Assembly: GCA_937982505.1 (NCBI GenBank)
Contig: CALJLV010000076.1
Coordinates: forward strand, 1-53,478
DNA from: an uncultured Desulfobacteraceae bacterium
GTDB lineage: Bacteria; Desulfobacterota; Desulfobacteria; Desulfobacterales; UBA2174
DNA length: 53,478 nucleotides
Direction: 5' to 3'
In this document: piece by piece, positions 1 through 8,613 of the stretch
Layout: each line of letters opens with the position of its first letter
How positions within the stretch are numbered: position 1 is the first letter of the stretch
Made by a program: the position numbers and the translations under genes
Notes under the pieces: model-generated
Seen by the model: the letters and a program-made list of their open reading frames with translations, nothing else
What the model was told of the DNA's origin: nothing
Databases searched by the model: none

Positions 1-1
1 C

Positions 2-913
2 GGTTTGCTGCTGGCCACGGCCCTGTGGTTTGTCGCCCTGACCGTCGCTTCGGACGCCGAGGCCCGCGCACCGCGGGGGGGGCGCAGCTTTTCCGGCACC
101 CGGACCTTCCAGAAACCGCCGCCGCCGCCGAGCACCTCCCCGGGGCCCGGATCGGCCGCCTTCAACCGCCAGCCCCTGGGCGGCGGCAGCCCCTTCATGC
201 GCGGTATGGCCGGCGGCCTGCTCGGCGGGATGCTCGGCGGGATGCTCTTCGGCGGTTCGGCCCATGGCGCCATGGGCGGAATCGGCGGCAGCGGCATCGG
301 CTTGATCGAGATTTTGCTCTTCGGTGGATTGGCCTGGTTTCTGTTCAAGCGCTTTGTCCGCCCATCCGGTCCACGCCCCCTTGCAGGCGCTTTCGATCGC
401 ACGGCCCAGTGGACGGACCAGGATGGGGCCGGGGCCATGGACGATTTGCCGGCCATGCCAGACATCGCCCCGGCCGGATCCCGGGGGATCGAGGCGGTGC
501 GCCGCAGTGACCCGCGATTCGACCCGGAGCTGTTCCGGGAAGGGGCGCAGGACCTTTTTTTCAAGATCCAGGCCGCCTGGATGCGCCGGGACCTGTCCCT
601 GGTGGAGGGACTGATCGGCGCCGATCTGGCCGCCGAATACGGCCGCCAGATGGCCGAGCTCAAGGCCCAGGGGCGCATCAACCGTCTGGAAAACATCGCC
701 GTGAGGTCGGTGGACATCGTCGATGCCGGCATCGACCAGGGGCATGCCTGGATCACGGTGGAATTCAACGCCAACCTGCTCGACTACACGGTGGACGAAG
801 GCACAGGGGCCATCCTCGAGGGGGACCCCACCCGCCCGGTCAAGTTCCAGGAGCGCTGGACCTTCGCGGCCCCCGAGGGCACCTCGGCCTGGAAGCTGGA
901 GGGCATCGCCTGA
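2..913 (+). CDS. Tim44-like domain protein (5' end probably outside the window)
   Basis: The frame is open from the first bases, so the true start may lie upstream; a TTG at 5 is the first possible in-window start. The order is a hydrophobic N-terminal segment ending in Ala-rich residues (signal-like), a Pro/Gly-rich stretch, a Gly/Met-rich segment (about residues 60-95), one transmembrane helix (about 100-115), and a C-terminal domain of about 150 residues. That last domain has the Tim44-like pattern: a DPxFD...F..gA...F..iq.aW start, then a RINRLENI stretch, then mixed beta strands. In bacteria such proteins are membrane-anchored and of unknown role; related Gly-rich Tim44 proteins occur widely in proteobacteria. 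It converges on the next gene with 54 bases between them. Family assignment is good, function unknown. Confidence 0.75.
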   Translation, partial: GLLLATALWFVALTVASDAEARAPRGGRSFSGTRTFQKPPPPPSTSPGPGSAAFNRQPLGGGSPFMRGMAGGLLGGMLGGMLFGGSAHGAMGGIGGSGIGLIEILLFGGLAWFLFKRFVRPSGPRPLAGAFDRTAQWTDQDGAGAMDDLPAMPDIAPAGSRGIEAVRRSDPRFDPELFREGAQDLFFKIQAAWMRRDLSLVEGLIGADLAAEYGRQMAELKAQGRINRLENIAVRSVDIVDAGIDQGHAWITVEFNANLLDYTVDEGTGAILEGDPTRPVKFQERWTFAAPEGTSAWKLEGIA

Positions 914-924
914 GCGCCTGCGAG

Positions 925-962
925 GGCCGGGGCCGGCGCTTAGGCCAGGCCCTGCCCCGGCC
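925..962. terminator. Possible bidirectional terminator between convergent genes
   Basis: A 9-bp perfect inverted repeat (925-933 with 954-962, GGCCGGGGC type) encloses a 20-base loop between two convergent genes. There is no T-run on either side, so rho-independent function is uncertain. Confidence 0.35.
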
Positions 963-967
963 GCCCG

Positions 968-3900
968 TTAGAGCCGCAGTTTCGCAAGCGTTCGCAGCAC
1001 ATAGCCGGCCTCTGCCAGCCCTGCCCGGCCGTCGCCGTTGATGTCGGTTCCGCAAGTCGCATAATCGGGCCGGATCGGGGTGCCCCCGCTGGCCGCGGTC
1101 AGGCTTTGAAGGATCCGGATCGCATCCGCCAGGGTGGTTCGCCGGTCCCCGTCCACGTCCGCCAGGGGCCTGCTGTTCTCATTGCCGGGATCGGTGCCGG
1201 AAATGAATTCATCCAGGTTGGTAAAGCCGTCGCCGTCCGGATCATCTCCGTCGTCCCGGATCATGGGATAAGTGCCGGTTTCAATTTCCCACGGGTCGGG
1301 CAGGCCGTCGCCGTCGCTGTCCGCCGCGCAGGGACTGGTTTCTCCGGGATCGAGGCGGCCGTTGGCGTTGCCGTCCTCGAGGCCGTCGGGCAACCCGTCG
1401 CCGTCCGTGTCGGCCAGGTCCGGATCGCTGCAGCCGGAAAGCTCCACCGCGTCGGGGATCCCGTCCCCGTCGCGGTCTGCGGGGACCGCGTCGCGCCGTG
1501 AGGCCGTATTGTCGTCCGGGGATGGATCCGTTTCGGTCCCCTGGGCGCTGAGGGTGTTTTCCAGGATTCCGGTACGCGTCGCCGTGAACGCCAGGGTGGC
1601 GGTGAAGGCGGCGCCTCTGGCCAGGGTCCCGGCATTGCAGGTCACGCTCGTCCCGGACGAGGTGCAGCCGGCCGAGGCGCAAACCAGGGTCAGGTCCGGC
1701 GGCAGGATGTCGGTCAGGACCACATCGCCGGCCGCGCCGGGGCCGTTGTTGGCGACCCGGATCCGATAGGTGAATTCCTGGCCCAGTCGGAGAGGCAGGG
1801 GGGCCGCCGTCTGGAAGACCGAAAGATCGGCGAGGGGGATGCTGGTGGCCGAAATCCTGCCCGCATCGGTGGTGACGCCGTCGGACTCCGCCCACCGGAC
1901 CAGGCCGATGCCCCGGGCCAGCCAGTTGACGTTGGTTATGGTTTCATCCAGGGGCTGTCCCTCGATGGTTCCGTAAAAGCGTACCGCGATGCACGCCCGG
2001 CCGGTCTTGAAGCGCCCCAAAGGAAGGTCGAGGGTTTCAAACCCCTCCATGGTGGACTGGGCGCTGTAGCTGAGATTGTAGGTTCCCAGACCCGAGAAGA
2101 CCAGTTGCACCGCACCGCTGCTGGAGACCGTCTGGCCCAGGGTCATGACCGGGCCGGCATAGACCAGGGGGGTCAGAAAAGTGAAGGTGGCGCTCCGCAG
2201 GACCCCGTCACCCAGATCCACCGCCGGTTCGTACTCGCGATGGAGCCGGATTCCGCCGGCATCATTGGTAAAGTGCTGCCGGTAGCCGTCCGACCGTTGA
2301 ATCACCCGGGTCGGAACGCCGTTGACCGTTTCGGTCTGCGCCAGGACCGTGTAGGTCAGGTCCGAGCTGGCATCCTGCTGGAAGGTCCAGGAGGTGCCGG
2401 GGTTCAGGGGAAAATAGGCGGCGGAGGAACCCGAGAAGACGCGGGTGGTGCTGATGCGTCCGGATCCGGTTTCACACCAGTAGCGTCCGGCGCCGTCGGC
2501 GGCGATGGCGTTGGGGGTGTAAGGATCCGTGTCCAGGTTTTGCGCGAGCGTCTCGGCGGCCCCGCCGGCCCGGGGGATCCGGCCCGCCGCGTGTCGGTCG
2601 ATCCAGTAGAGGAAGGTGCCGTCCAAGGCCAGGCGCCGGGGAGAAGACCCGGGCGGCAGAATCCCGAGCGGGGCGGGTGTCCCTCCGCCGGCGGGCATTT
2701 TTTGGACGGCTCCGGTATCGCGCTCCGCAAAGTAGAGGTCAGCCCCCGCGACCCTGAAATCGTCCAGGTCCGGCAACCCCGAGGCCAGGATTTCAGCGCT
2801 TCCCCCCGAGGCCGGAATCCGCTTCAGGGTGTCGCCCCCTTCCATCCAGTAGATCATCCCGCCGCTGAGCCGCAATGGTCCGGCCGGCCCGGAGCCGGTG
2901 GCCAGGAGCATGACCGGCCCCCCGTCGACACCGATTTTCTTTACAGCGGCAAACGGCTCTTCGATCCAGTACAGAACCCCCCCGTCCACGTCCAGGTCCT
3001 TGATCGCGAAGTCCGCCGCGGCGACGGTTTCAGGGGGGCCGCCATGAAGCGGCGCTTTCTTGAGGCGGCATCCGTCGGCGATGTAGACGTGGGTGTCATC
3101 GACGGCGATGGGCGGCCGCGTGCCGCTGACGCCGGCGGCCAGCGTCGTCGCGCGGCCTCCGGTCAGGGGGACGCGCGCGATCCGGCCGAACCCCTCCAGG
3201 GTGCCGATGTCGCCCCCTTCGCTCCAGTAGAGCCAGTCATTCCGGACAGCGATCTGAAACGGGGCGTCACCCCCCTGAACGTGGATTTGAATCTTTCCGC
3301 CGGCAAGCGGGACGCTTTTCACCATCCCGGTCTGCCCGTGGGCCGAACCGGTATGTTCAGACCAGTAGACCCTTCCCCCGGCGGCGGCGATGGCGACCGG
3401 CGGCAGGGGCAGACCGCCCGCCACAACCCCGGTGGTGCCGCCTTCGGCGGGCGTTCGGTAAATCTCATGCAGGTCGCACCAGAGCACCTGGTCGCCGTCC
3501 AGGACGATGCGCGTGATCGTCGGCTCGGGGCTTGACACCTGGGCCAGAACGATCGCCTGGCCTCCGGCCGCCGGGGCTTTCAGGAGCCGCTGCGCGCTCG
3601 GGCTGAAGCTTCTGTCGCCGAAAAAAATCCAGCCGTTGGCCACGGCCAGCGTGCCGAATAGCGGCTGGCTGGCCGCATAAACCGTTTCGGCCGGGCCGCC
3701 GGCCAGCGGCAGCCGTTTGACGACCCCCGCATCCGGGAAGCGGCCCTCGGTCCAGTAGAGGTGGGTTTCGTCCGCCGCCAGGGCGGTGATGGGATTTCCG
3801 TTCGCGCTGTAAAGCGCTGAAGACGCCGCTCCGGTGAGGGAAACTTTCTCGATGCGGTAGGTGTCCGGCGAGATCGTGGAGGTGACCCAGTAGAGACGGT

Positions 3901-4309
3901 CGCCCCGGGCGACGACCTCGTGGGTGCCGCCCATGGCACAGTTGGATCCCCGGGCCAGTTCGACGGCCTGCAGGCCGTCGTCGAACTGGCCGTGAAGGAT
4001 CTGGACCGCCTGGGCGCTGACGCAGCCGCCGGCACTGCCGGAGCGGGTCTCGACCCAGAAAAGGTCGTCGCCTTGCAGGCAGAAGCCCACCGGTGCCCCC
4101 ATTTTTTTGACCAGGGGGGTGACCCGCCCGTCTTGCAGGTCGATTTTTCGGACCGGCGTATCGCTGGCGTCGGAGAACAAAAGGCTGCCGTTCTTCGGAA
4201 CCAGGTGGGCCGGAAAGGGAACGGTTTCAAGAAAAAAGGCGGCCCCGGCGCCCGCCGGAACCCCCGCCAGGATCCACACCGTCGTCAGGTATGACAGCCA
4301 GCGTCGCAT
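968..4309 (-). CDS. Secreted beta-propeller protein with DUF11, TSP3-type calcium repeats and dockerin-like C-terminus
   Basis: About 1113 residues. The ATG at 4309 is chosen because GGAGGTGG lies 4 bases upstream and a signal peptide follows directly (MRRWLSYL, hydrophobic core, cut near AGA). Roughly residues 30-640 are repeated blades of the form LYW.e....I.r.p..GG.., as in DUF5050/YWTD-like propellers. About 640-790 is a beta-rich domain, about 800-920 a DUF11 module (ADLSVFQTAAP...NNGPGAA), and 920-1030 several DxDGDGxPD calcium-binding repeats. The last about 70 residues have two DxNGDGR-type loops (DVDGDRRTTLADAIRIL and DINGDGRAGLAEA), as in type I dockerins. It is probably exported and Ca2+-dependent. 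No cohesin partner is visible nearby. The role is not known; adhesion or surface sensing is a guess. Confidence 0.85.
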   Translation of the reverse strand: MRRWLSYLTTVWILAGVPAGAGAAFFLETVPFPAHLVPKNGSLLFSDASDTPVRKIDLQDGRVTPLVKKMGAPVGFCLQGDDLFWVETRSGSAGGCVSAQAVQILHGQFDDGLQAVELARGSNCAMGGTHEVVARGDRLYWVTSTISPDTYRIEKVSLTGAASSALYSANGNPITALAADETHLYWTEGRFPDAGVVKRLPLAGGPAETVYAASQPLFGTLAVANGWIFFGDRSFSPSAQRLLKAPAAGGQAIVLAQVSSPEPTITRIVLDGDQVLWCDLHEIYRTPAEGGTTGVVAGGLPLPPVAIAAAGGRVYWSEHTGSAHGQTGMVKSVPLAGGKIQIHVQGGDAPFQIAVRNDWLYWSEGGDIGTLEGFGRIARVPLTGGRATTLAAGVSGTRPPIAVDDTHVYIADGCRLKKAPLHGGPPETVAAADFAIKDLDVDGGVLYWIEEPFAAVKKIGVDGGPVMLLATGSGPAGPLRLSGGMIYWMEGGDTLKRIPASGGSAEILASGLPDLDDFRVAGADLYFAERDTGAVQKMPAGGGTPAPLGILPPGSSPRRLALDGTFLYWIDRHAAGRIPRAGGAAETLAQNLDTDPYTPNAIAADGAGRYWCETGSGRISTTRVFSGSSAAYFPLNPGTSWTFQQDASSDLTYTVLAQTETVNGVPTRVIQRSDGYRQHFTNDAGGIRLHREYEPAVDLGDGVLRSATFTFLTPLVYAGPVMTLGQTVSSSGAVQLVFSGLGTYNLSYSAQSTMEGFETLDLPLGRFKTGRACIAVRFYGTIEGQPLDETITNVNWLARGIGLVRWAESDGVTTDAGRISATSIPLADLSVFQTAAPLPLRLGQEFTYRIRVANNGPGAAGDVVLTDILPPDLTLVCASAGCTSSGTSVTCNAGTLARGAAFTATLAFTATRTGILENTLSAQGTETDPSPDDNTASRRDAVPADRDGDGIPDAVELSGCSDPDLADTDGDGLPDGLEDGNANGRLDPGETSPCAADSDGDGLPDPWEIETGTYPMIRDDGDDPDGDGFTNLDEFISGTDPGNENSRPLADVDGDRRTTLADAIRILQSLTAASGGTPIRPDYATCGTDINGDGRAGLAEAGYVLRTLAKLRL

Positions 4310-4452
4310 GAATCCACCTCCGCATCTTTCTTTACGGAAATGTGGTCTGCCCGCCCAATTGGTTTTGCAAAACATATAACACCCTGTTATAAAAAACAAT
4401 GACGGGATTCTCGGAGAAAAGACCCGAAAGAAACGGCGATGGGAAGGCGATG

Positions 4453-4695
4453 ATGGACTTTTTATACCTTTCGCCCGAATTCCCCCTTACAGCGCCATGT
4501 TCATCCATTGCCTCGACCGTCGTGGATCTTTACGACGCCTGCGCCCGCATGGTGATGGGCGAAACGGTGGTTTTGCCCCGGGAAAAGAAGTATTACTGTG
4601 CCTGCGGACAGCAGAGCGGATTCTGGACCGGTGCAAGGTTTGAGCCGGCCACCGTCGAACGCATGCGGCCAAGGCCGCAAGGAAAATGCCCATGA
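4453..4695 (+). CDS. Small hypothetical ORF overlapping the ATP-grasp start (possibly a degenerate paralogue)
   Basis: An 80-residue frame whose stop overlaps the ATP-grasp start by four bases (ATGA), with GGGAAGG just ahead of its ATG. Its opening, MDFLYLSPEFP, resembles the opening of the next protein, MNVVFISPHFP. After that the similarity stops, and the rest (two Cys in YYCACG) matches nothing I recognise. It could be a small coupled protein, or the decayed front end of a duplicated ATP-grasp gene. The rest of the 4310-4452 stretch holds only the upstream region of the divergent secreted protein, with an AT-rich patch near 4360-4400 that could carry promoters. Confidence 0.3.
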   Translation: MDFLYLSPEFPLTAPCSSIASTVVDLYDACARMVMGETVVLPREKKYYCACGQQSGFWTGARFEPATVERMRPRPQGKCP

Positions 4696-5852
4696 ACGTC
4701 GTTTTCATTTCTCCCCATTTCCCCCCGCAGTACTACCGTTTCTGCCTGGAGCTGAAACGGCTCGGGGCCAACGCCCTGGGGATCGGAGACGCCCCCTACG
4801 AGGCGCTGCCCGACCCCGTAAGGCAGGCGCTGACCGAATATTACCGGCTTCCAGTCCTGGAGGACGCGGACGGCCTGATCCGGGCCTGCGGCTATTACAC
4901 CCACCGCTACGGCAAGATCGACCGCATCGACTCGCTCAATGAGTATTGGCTCTCCATGGAAGCCGGGCTGCGCGACGATTTCAACGTCTTCGGCGTCCGT
5001 GCGGCCGAAGTGGGCGCCATCCGCCAAAAATCCCGGATGAAGGCCGTCTTCCGTGCCGCGGGCGTCCCCGTGGCGGCCGGCGCGGTGGTCCGAACCCGCG
5101 ACGAAGCCCAGGCCCTGGTCGAACAGACCGGTTATCCCGTGGTGGCCAAGCCGGATGCCGGGGTGGGGGCCCTGAATACCTTTCGGCTGGACTCGGACGA
5201 GGATCTTGAGCGCTTTTTTCGGATCAAGCCCGAGATCGACTACATGCTGGAGGGATTCGTGGCGGGGACCATCACTTCGTTCGACGGGTTGACCGACCGC
5301 GACGGGCAACCGGTGTTCTGGACCGCCCACGTCTTCAGCCAGGGGATCATGGAGACGGTCAACGAGGCGCGTCACCTCCACTATTACTCGCTCAAAGAGA
5401 TTCCTCCGGCCTTGGAAGATCTCGGGCGCCGGTGCCTGCGGGCCTTCAACGTGCGCGAACGGTTTTTCCACATCGAGTTTTTCGACACCGGCGGCGGGAA
5501 TTTTACCGCTCTGGAGGTCAATATGCGCCCGCCGGGCGGATTTACCACCGACATGTTCAACTACGCCTGCGACATTGACGTCTACCGCCTGTGGGCCGAG
5601 CTGCTGTTCCACGGCCGGCCGGCCGGCAGGTTCGAACGCAAGTACCACTGCTGTTATGCCAGCCGCAAGGCCGACAAGGGATATGCCCACAGCCACGAAG
5701 CGATCCTTGCCCGCTGGGGTCACCGGATGTGCCAGGTGGACCGGGTGCCGGGAGTCTTTGCCAGTGCCCTGGGTGAGATGGGGTATATCTTCCGCACGCC
5801 GGACCTCGATGAGATGAACGCGATTGTGGGCTGGATCCACGCCGCCTGCTGA
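4692..5852 (+). CDS. ATP-grasp domain carboxylate-amine ligase-like protein
   Basis: 386 residues. ATG 4692 is preferred over 4686 because AAGGAA lies 7 bases upstream of 4692 but only 2 from 4686. The N-terminal part is a Rossmann-like pre-ATP-grasp domain (MNVVFISPHFPP). The ATP-grasp fold follows from about residue 110: the ATP-binding Lys segment (YPVVAKPDAGVGA), a hinge-type Glu (YMLEGFV) and the metal-binding end (EVNMRPPGG). Proteins of this type join a carboxylate to an amine using ATP; the substrate cannot be told. It is directly followed by an esterase-like gene, a pairing that suggests a shared substrate. Whether the pair belongs to the neighbouring acyl/polyene cluster is uncertain; the two groups converge. 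Confidence 0.8.
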   Translation: MNVVFISPHFPPQYYRFCLELKRLGANALGIGDAPYEALPDPVRQALTEYYRLPVLEDADGLIRACGYYTHRYGKIDRIDSLNEYWLSMEAGLRDDFNVFGVRAAEVGAIRQKSRMKAVFRAAGVPVAAGAVVRTRDEAQALVEQTGYPVVAKPDAGVGALNTFRLDSDEDLERFFRIKPEIDYMLEGFVAGTITSFDGLTDRDGQPVFWTAHVFSQGIMETVNEARHLHYYSLKEIPPALEDLGRRCLRAFNVRERFFHIEFFDTGGGNFTALEVNMRPPGGFTTDMFNYACDIDVYRLWAELLFHGRPAGRFERKYHCCYASRKADKGYAHSHEAILARWGHRMCQVDRVPGVFASALGEMGYIFRTPDLDEMNAIVGWIHAAC

Positions 5853-5868
5853 AGGGGGGGCCCGATCG

Positions 5869-6645
5869 ATGCGCGTCGAAGAACACCGCTGGCACAGCCC
5901 GCACCTCGGCCATGAGATGGCCCTGAAGGTCTACGGCCACTGGGGCACGCCGATCCTGGTCTTCCCCTGTTCCCGGGGGCGCTACTACGACTACGAAACC
6001 ATGGGCATGGTTGGGGCCATCGCCGATTTCATTCACGGCGGGCGGGTCAAGCTCTTCTGTGTGGATTCGGTGGATGCCGTATCCTGGTACGATTTTTCCG
6101 TCCCCCCGGCCGAACGCAACGCCCGCCACGAGGCCTATGACGGGTACATCGTCCACGAGGTGGCCCCGTTTATCCGGCGCCACTGCGGGGGCGGCGAATC
6201 GCCGCTCATCACCAACGGATGCAGCATGGGCGCCTATCACGCCGTCAACTTTTTTCTCAAACACCCGGACCTGTTCTCGGGCACCCTCGCCCTGAGCGGC
6301 CTCTACCGGCTCGACCGGTCCGAGTTCGGGCTTAGCGCCGGCGACATCCCGGCGGTGTACTTCAACTCGCCGGTGCATTACCTGGCGGGCATGACCGATT
6401 CCGGGTATCTGGAGCGCTACCGGCGCAGCGTCATCGTGATTTGTGTGGGCCAGGGGGCCTGGGAGGACGAAGCGGTGGCGGACACCCGGGCCATGAAGGC
6501 GCTCTTCGAGCACAAGGCCGTTTCAGCCTGGGTGGACTTCTGGGGCCATGACGTCAACCATGACTGGCCGTGGTGGTATCGGCAGATGCGCTATTTTCTC
6601 GCCGGCGGACATTTCGATGCCGCCCGAAGCCGTCCATTGTCATAA
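5869..6645 (+). CDS. Alpha/beta-hydrolase (esterase D-like family)
   Basis: 258 residues. ATG 5869 is chosen for the GAAGGGGGGG purine tract 8 bases upstream; it lies 16 bases after the ATP-grasp stop. The nucleophile elbow is GCSMGA (about residues 123-128, Ser nucleophile), and the catalytic His is probably in GHDVNHDW near the C-terminus. There is no signal peptide, so it is probably cytoplasmic. Family members hydrolyse esters, and some are annotated as esterase D or acyltransferase-like. It is probably co-transcribed with the ATP-grasp gene, and could remove or transfer the group the ligase adds (inference). Confidence 0.8.
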   Translation: MRVEEHRWHSPHLGHEMALKVYGHWGTPILVFPCSRGRYYDYETMGMVGAIADFIHGGRVKLFCVDSVDAVSWYDFSVPPAERNARHEAYDGYIVHEVAPFIRRHCGGGESPLITNGCSMGAYHAVNFFLKHPDLFSGTLALSGLYRLDRSEFGLSAGDIPAVYFNSPVHYLAGMTDSGYLERYRRSVIVICVGQGAWEDEAVADTRAMKALFEHKAVSAWVDFWGHDVNHDWPWWYRQMRYFLAGGHFDAARSRPLS

Positions 6646-6676
6646 GCAATAGGCGGCGGGGCTCATGGGCCTCGTC

Positions 6677-7942
6677 TCAGAGGGGGTGCGGCCGGCCGAA
6701 AGCCTGGTCCGCCAGGGCGCGATCCCGGCCCCGGTAGGTGCCTTCCGCCAGCTCCCGGCGCACCACCCGGTCGAGGAGCCTGAACATCCGCATCTCCTGG
6801 GAGGCGTCGGCGTAGAAGGTCCGCCAGGCCTCGGCCAGCAGCGCCTGGAGCCGCTCGGGGGCCATGTGGCGCGGCTGGAAGACCACCTTGTCGGCTGTGT
6901 AGTCGTTCCAGTCGTAGGAGAGGATTCGCCCCTGTCCGTGCAGCTCGTCCCAGGCCTTGGTGTGGGGAAAGGGGGTCAGGACGGTGAACTCGGCCAGGTC
7001 CAGGTCGATTTCCAGCAGAAAATCGATGAGGCGCCGGATCTCATCCTCGGTGTGCCGGTCCAGGCCCAGCAGAACGGTTCCCTCCACGGCGATGCCGTGG
7101 TCGTGGTAGCGCCGGATCCGCTGGCGGATGTAATCGGAGGTATCGAAGACCGCCTGGTAGACGTACCAGGCGCCGGCCCGGGCCGCCAGATCGAGCACCC
7201 GGGGATCGTCCTCGATGGGGTGGCTGCACCAGTTCTTCTTCAGGGGGATCATCTGCCGGAACAGCTCCTTTTCCCAGCGCGTGTCCTGGGCCAGGGAGTT
7301 GTCCACCACGAAGAGGCGCCGGTTGTCGATGGCCGCCATCTCCGCGACGGTCTGCCGGATGGGCCGGGGGCGGAAGCGCCGTCCCCCCAGGTAGGCCACG
7401 CAGCACGGGTAGCAGTGGTAGCGGCAGCCGCGCGAGGCATGCACCAGATCCACCATCTGGACCCCGCGGTAGTTGTAGAGCCGCCGCTTGAGGATGTCCC
7501 GGCGCGCCGGAGCGATGATCTCGGTGGGGGGCGGATCGTTGAGATGGTCGTAGACCGGGGCCAGCCGCCCCCGGCGCCAGTCGTCCAGGACCTTTTCCAT
7601 GCGGCCTTCGGCCTCACCCAGAAAGACGCTGTCGGCATGGGCTCGGGTCTCTTGGGCGTGGAGCATGGTGCCGATCCCGCCGCAGATCACCGGCACGCCC
7701 CGGCGCCGGTAGGCGTCGCCGATCTGCCAGCCCCGGCGCACCTGGGCCGTGAGCATCATGGAGATCCCCACCAGGTCGGCCGGGGCGTCGAAGTCGATCT
7801 CTTCGAGATTCTCGTCCACGAAATCCACCTCCACCTCCGGGGGCAGGGCGGCGGCAAAGACCACCGGGCCGTGGGGCGGCAGGTGAAACTCGGTCTGGTA
7901 GGCCAGCTTGGGCCAGCGCGGATAGATGAGGCGCAGCTTCAT
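6677..7942 (-). CDS. Radical SAM enzyme with N-terminal B12-binding-like domain (A)
   Basis: 421 residues. Residues about 1-150 look like the cobalamin-binding-type domain of B12-dependent radical SAM proteins (DLVGISMM, VICGGI, FLGEAEG), but a DxHxxG cobalamin motif is not obvious. The [4Fe-4S] motif is Cys173-x3-Cys177-x2-Cys180 (SRGCRYHCYPCC), followed by a TIM-barrel-like half and a C-terminal helical region. It is last in the left arm of the acyl cluster, and its ATG overlaps the lipoprotein stop by four bases, so translation is coupled. Likely chemistry is methylation, C-C bond formation or another radical change on the acyl product; the substrate is unknown. Confidence 0.85.
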   Translation of the reverse strand: MKLRLIYPRWPKLAYQTEFHLPPHGPVVFAAALPPEVEVDFVDENLEEIDFDAPADLVGISMMLTAQVRRGWQIGDAYRRRGVPVICGGIGTMLHAQETRAHADSVFLGEAEGRMEKVLDDWRRGRLAPVYDHLNDPPPTEIIAPARRDILKRRLYNYRGVQMVDLVHASRGCRYHCYPCCVAYLGGRRFRPRPIRQTVAEMAAIDNRRLFVVDNSLAQDTRWEKELFRQMIPLKKNWCSHPIEDDPRVLDLAARAGAWYVYQAVFDTSDYIRQRIRRYHDHGIAVEGTVLLGLDRHTEDEIRRLIDFLLEIDLDLAEFTVLTPFPHTKAWDELHGQGRILSYDWNDYTADKVVFQPRHMAPERLQALLAEAWRTFYADASQEMRMFRLLDRVVRRELAEGTYRGRDRALADQAFGRPHPL

Positions 7943-8613
7943 TGCGGCTTCTCGCGGGGGGGGAGGGCCGTTGCGGTCTCCAGCGGTGCGGGGACGGCGC
8001 TGAGGAGCCTGAGGTCGAGCCGGTAGCCGGCGGGTCCATGGGCCTGGAGGCGGATGCGCCCCGGCGGGCCGCCGGCGACGGGCTCCAGGGCAACGGTGCG
8101 CCGCCGCCGGCCGCGTTCGTCATACTGTTCCAGCCGCCAGCCCTGGGCCCCGGGGAGCAGGTCGGTGGTTCGGCCGTCCGGGCCCGGATAACGGCAGACG
8201 GGCCGGCCCTGCCGGTCGCGGCCGATCCGGGGGGTGCCGGGCGGCGCCAGCAGCGCCAGGCGCACATCGGCCAGCAGGCCGGCGGCGAACCCGGGCCGGT
8301 CGAAGGGCGGCACGGCCCGGCGAATGGTGACGGCGCCGGCCTCCGAGGCATCCAGCAGGACGAATCCCTCCACGGTCATCAAGGTGCAGTCCAGGGTGCG
8401 GTCAACCGAGGAAAGGACCGTGACCCCCACCAGCAGCCCACGGCTTCCGTCTGGGTAGACGGCTTCGATGGCATGGGCCACCTGCCAGCGGCCCTGGAGG
8501 AAAATCGTCCGGCACTCGGGGGCCTCGCCGGCCGGCCCCAGACAGGGGAGATGCGCACAGCCGGCCGGCCCGGCGGCCAGGAGCAGCACCAGGAGGCACC
8601 AGCCCCGGATCAC
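7939..8613 (-). CDS. DUF3261-like outer-membrane lipoprotein of aryl-polyene-type clusters
   Basis: 224 residues. Start GTG 8613 overlaps the LolA-like stop (GTGA). The N-terminus is a short positive stretch, a Leu/Ala-rich core and a lipobox-like PAGC with Cys19, so it is a predicted lipoprotein. The rest is a beta-rich domain resembling DUF3261, a family regularly found in aryl-polyene and flexirubin-type clusters beside a LolA-like protein. It is thought to help move or anchor the polyene lipid at the outer membrane. The family call comes from position plus overall pattern, since similarity could not be tested here. Confidence 0.65.
   Translation of the reverse strand: MIRGWCLLVLLLAAGPAGCAHLPCLGPAGEAPECRTIFLQGRWQVAHAIEAVYPDGSRGLLVGVTVLSSVDRTLDCTLMTVEGFVLLDASEAGAVTIRRAVPPFDRPGFAAGLLADVRLALLAPPGTPRIGRDRQGRPVCRYPGPDGRTTDLLPGAQGWRLEQYDERGRRRRTVALEPVAGGPPGRIRLQAHGPAGYRLDLRLLSAVPAPLETATALPPREKPQ

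Noticed and set aside
4310..4399. Longer N-terminus for the secreted propeller protein (start at 4399)
   Set aside because: It would put 30 residues ahead of the signal peptide, and the GGAGGTGG site points to ATG 4309.
6665..8026. A 453-residue plus-strand frame opposite radical SAM A
   Set aside because: No family motif, whereas the minus strand has CxxxCxxC and fits the operon overlaps.
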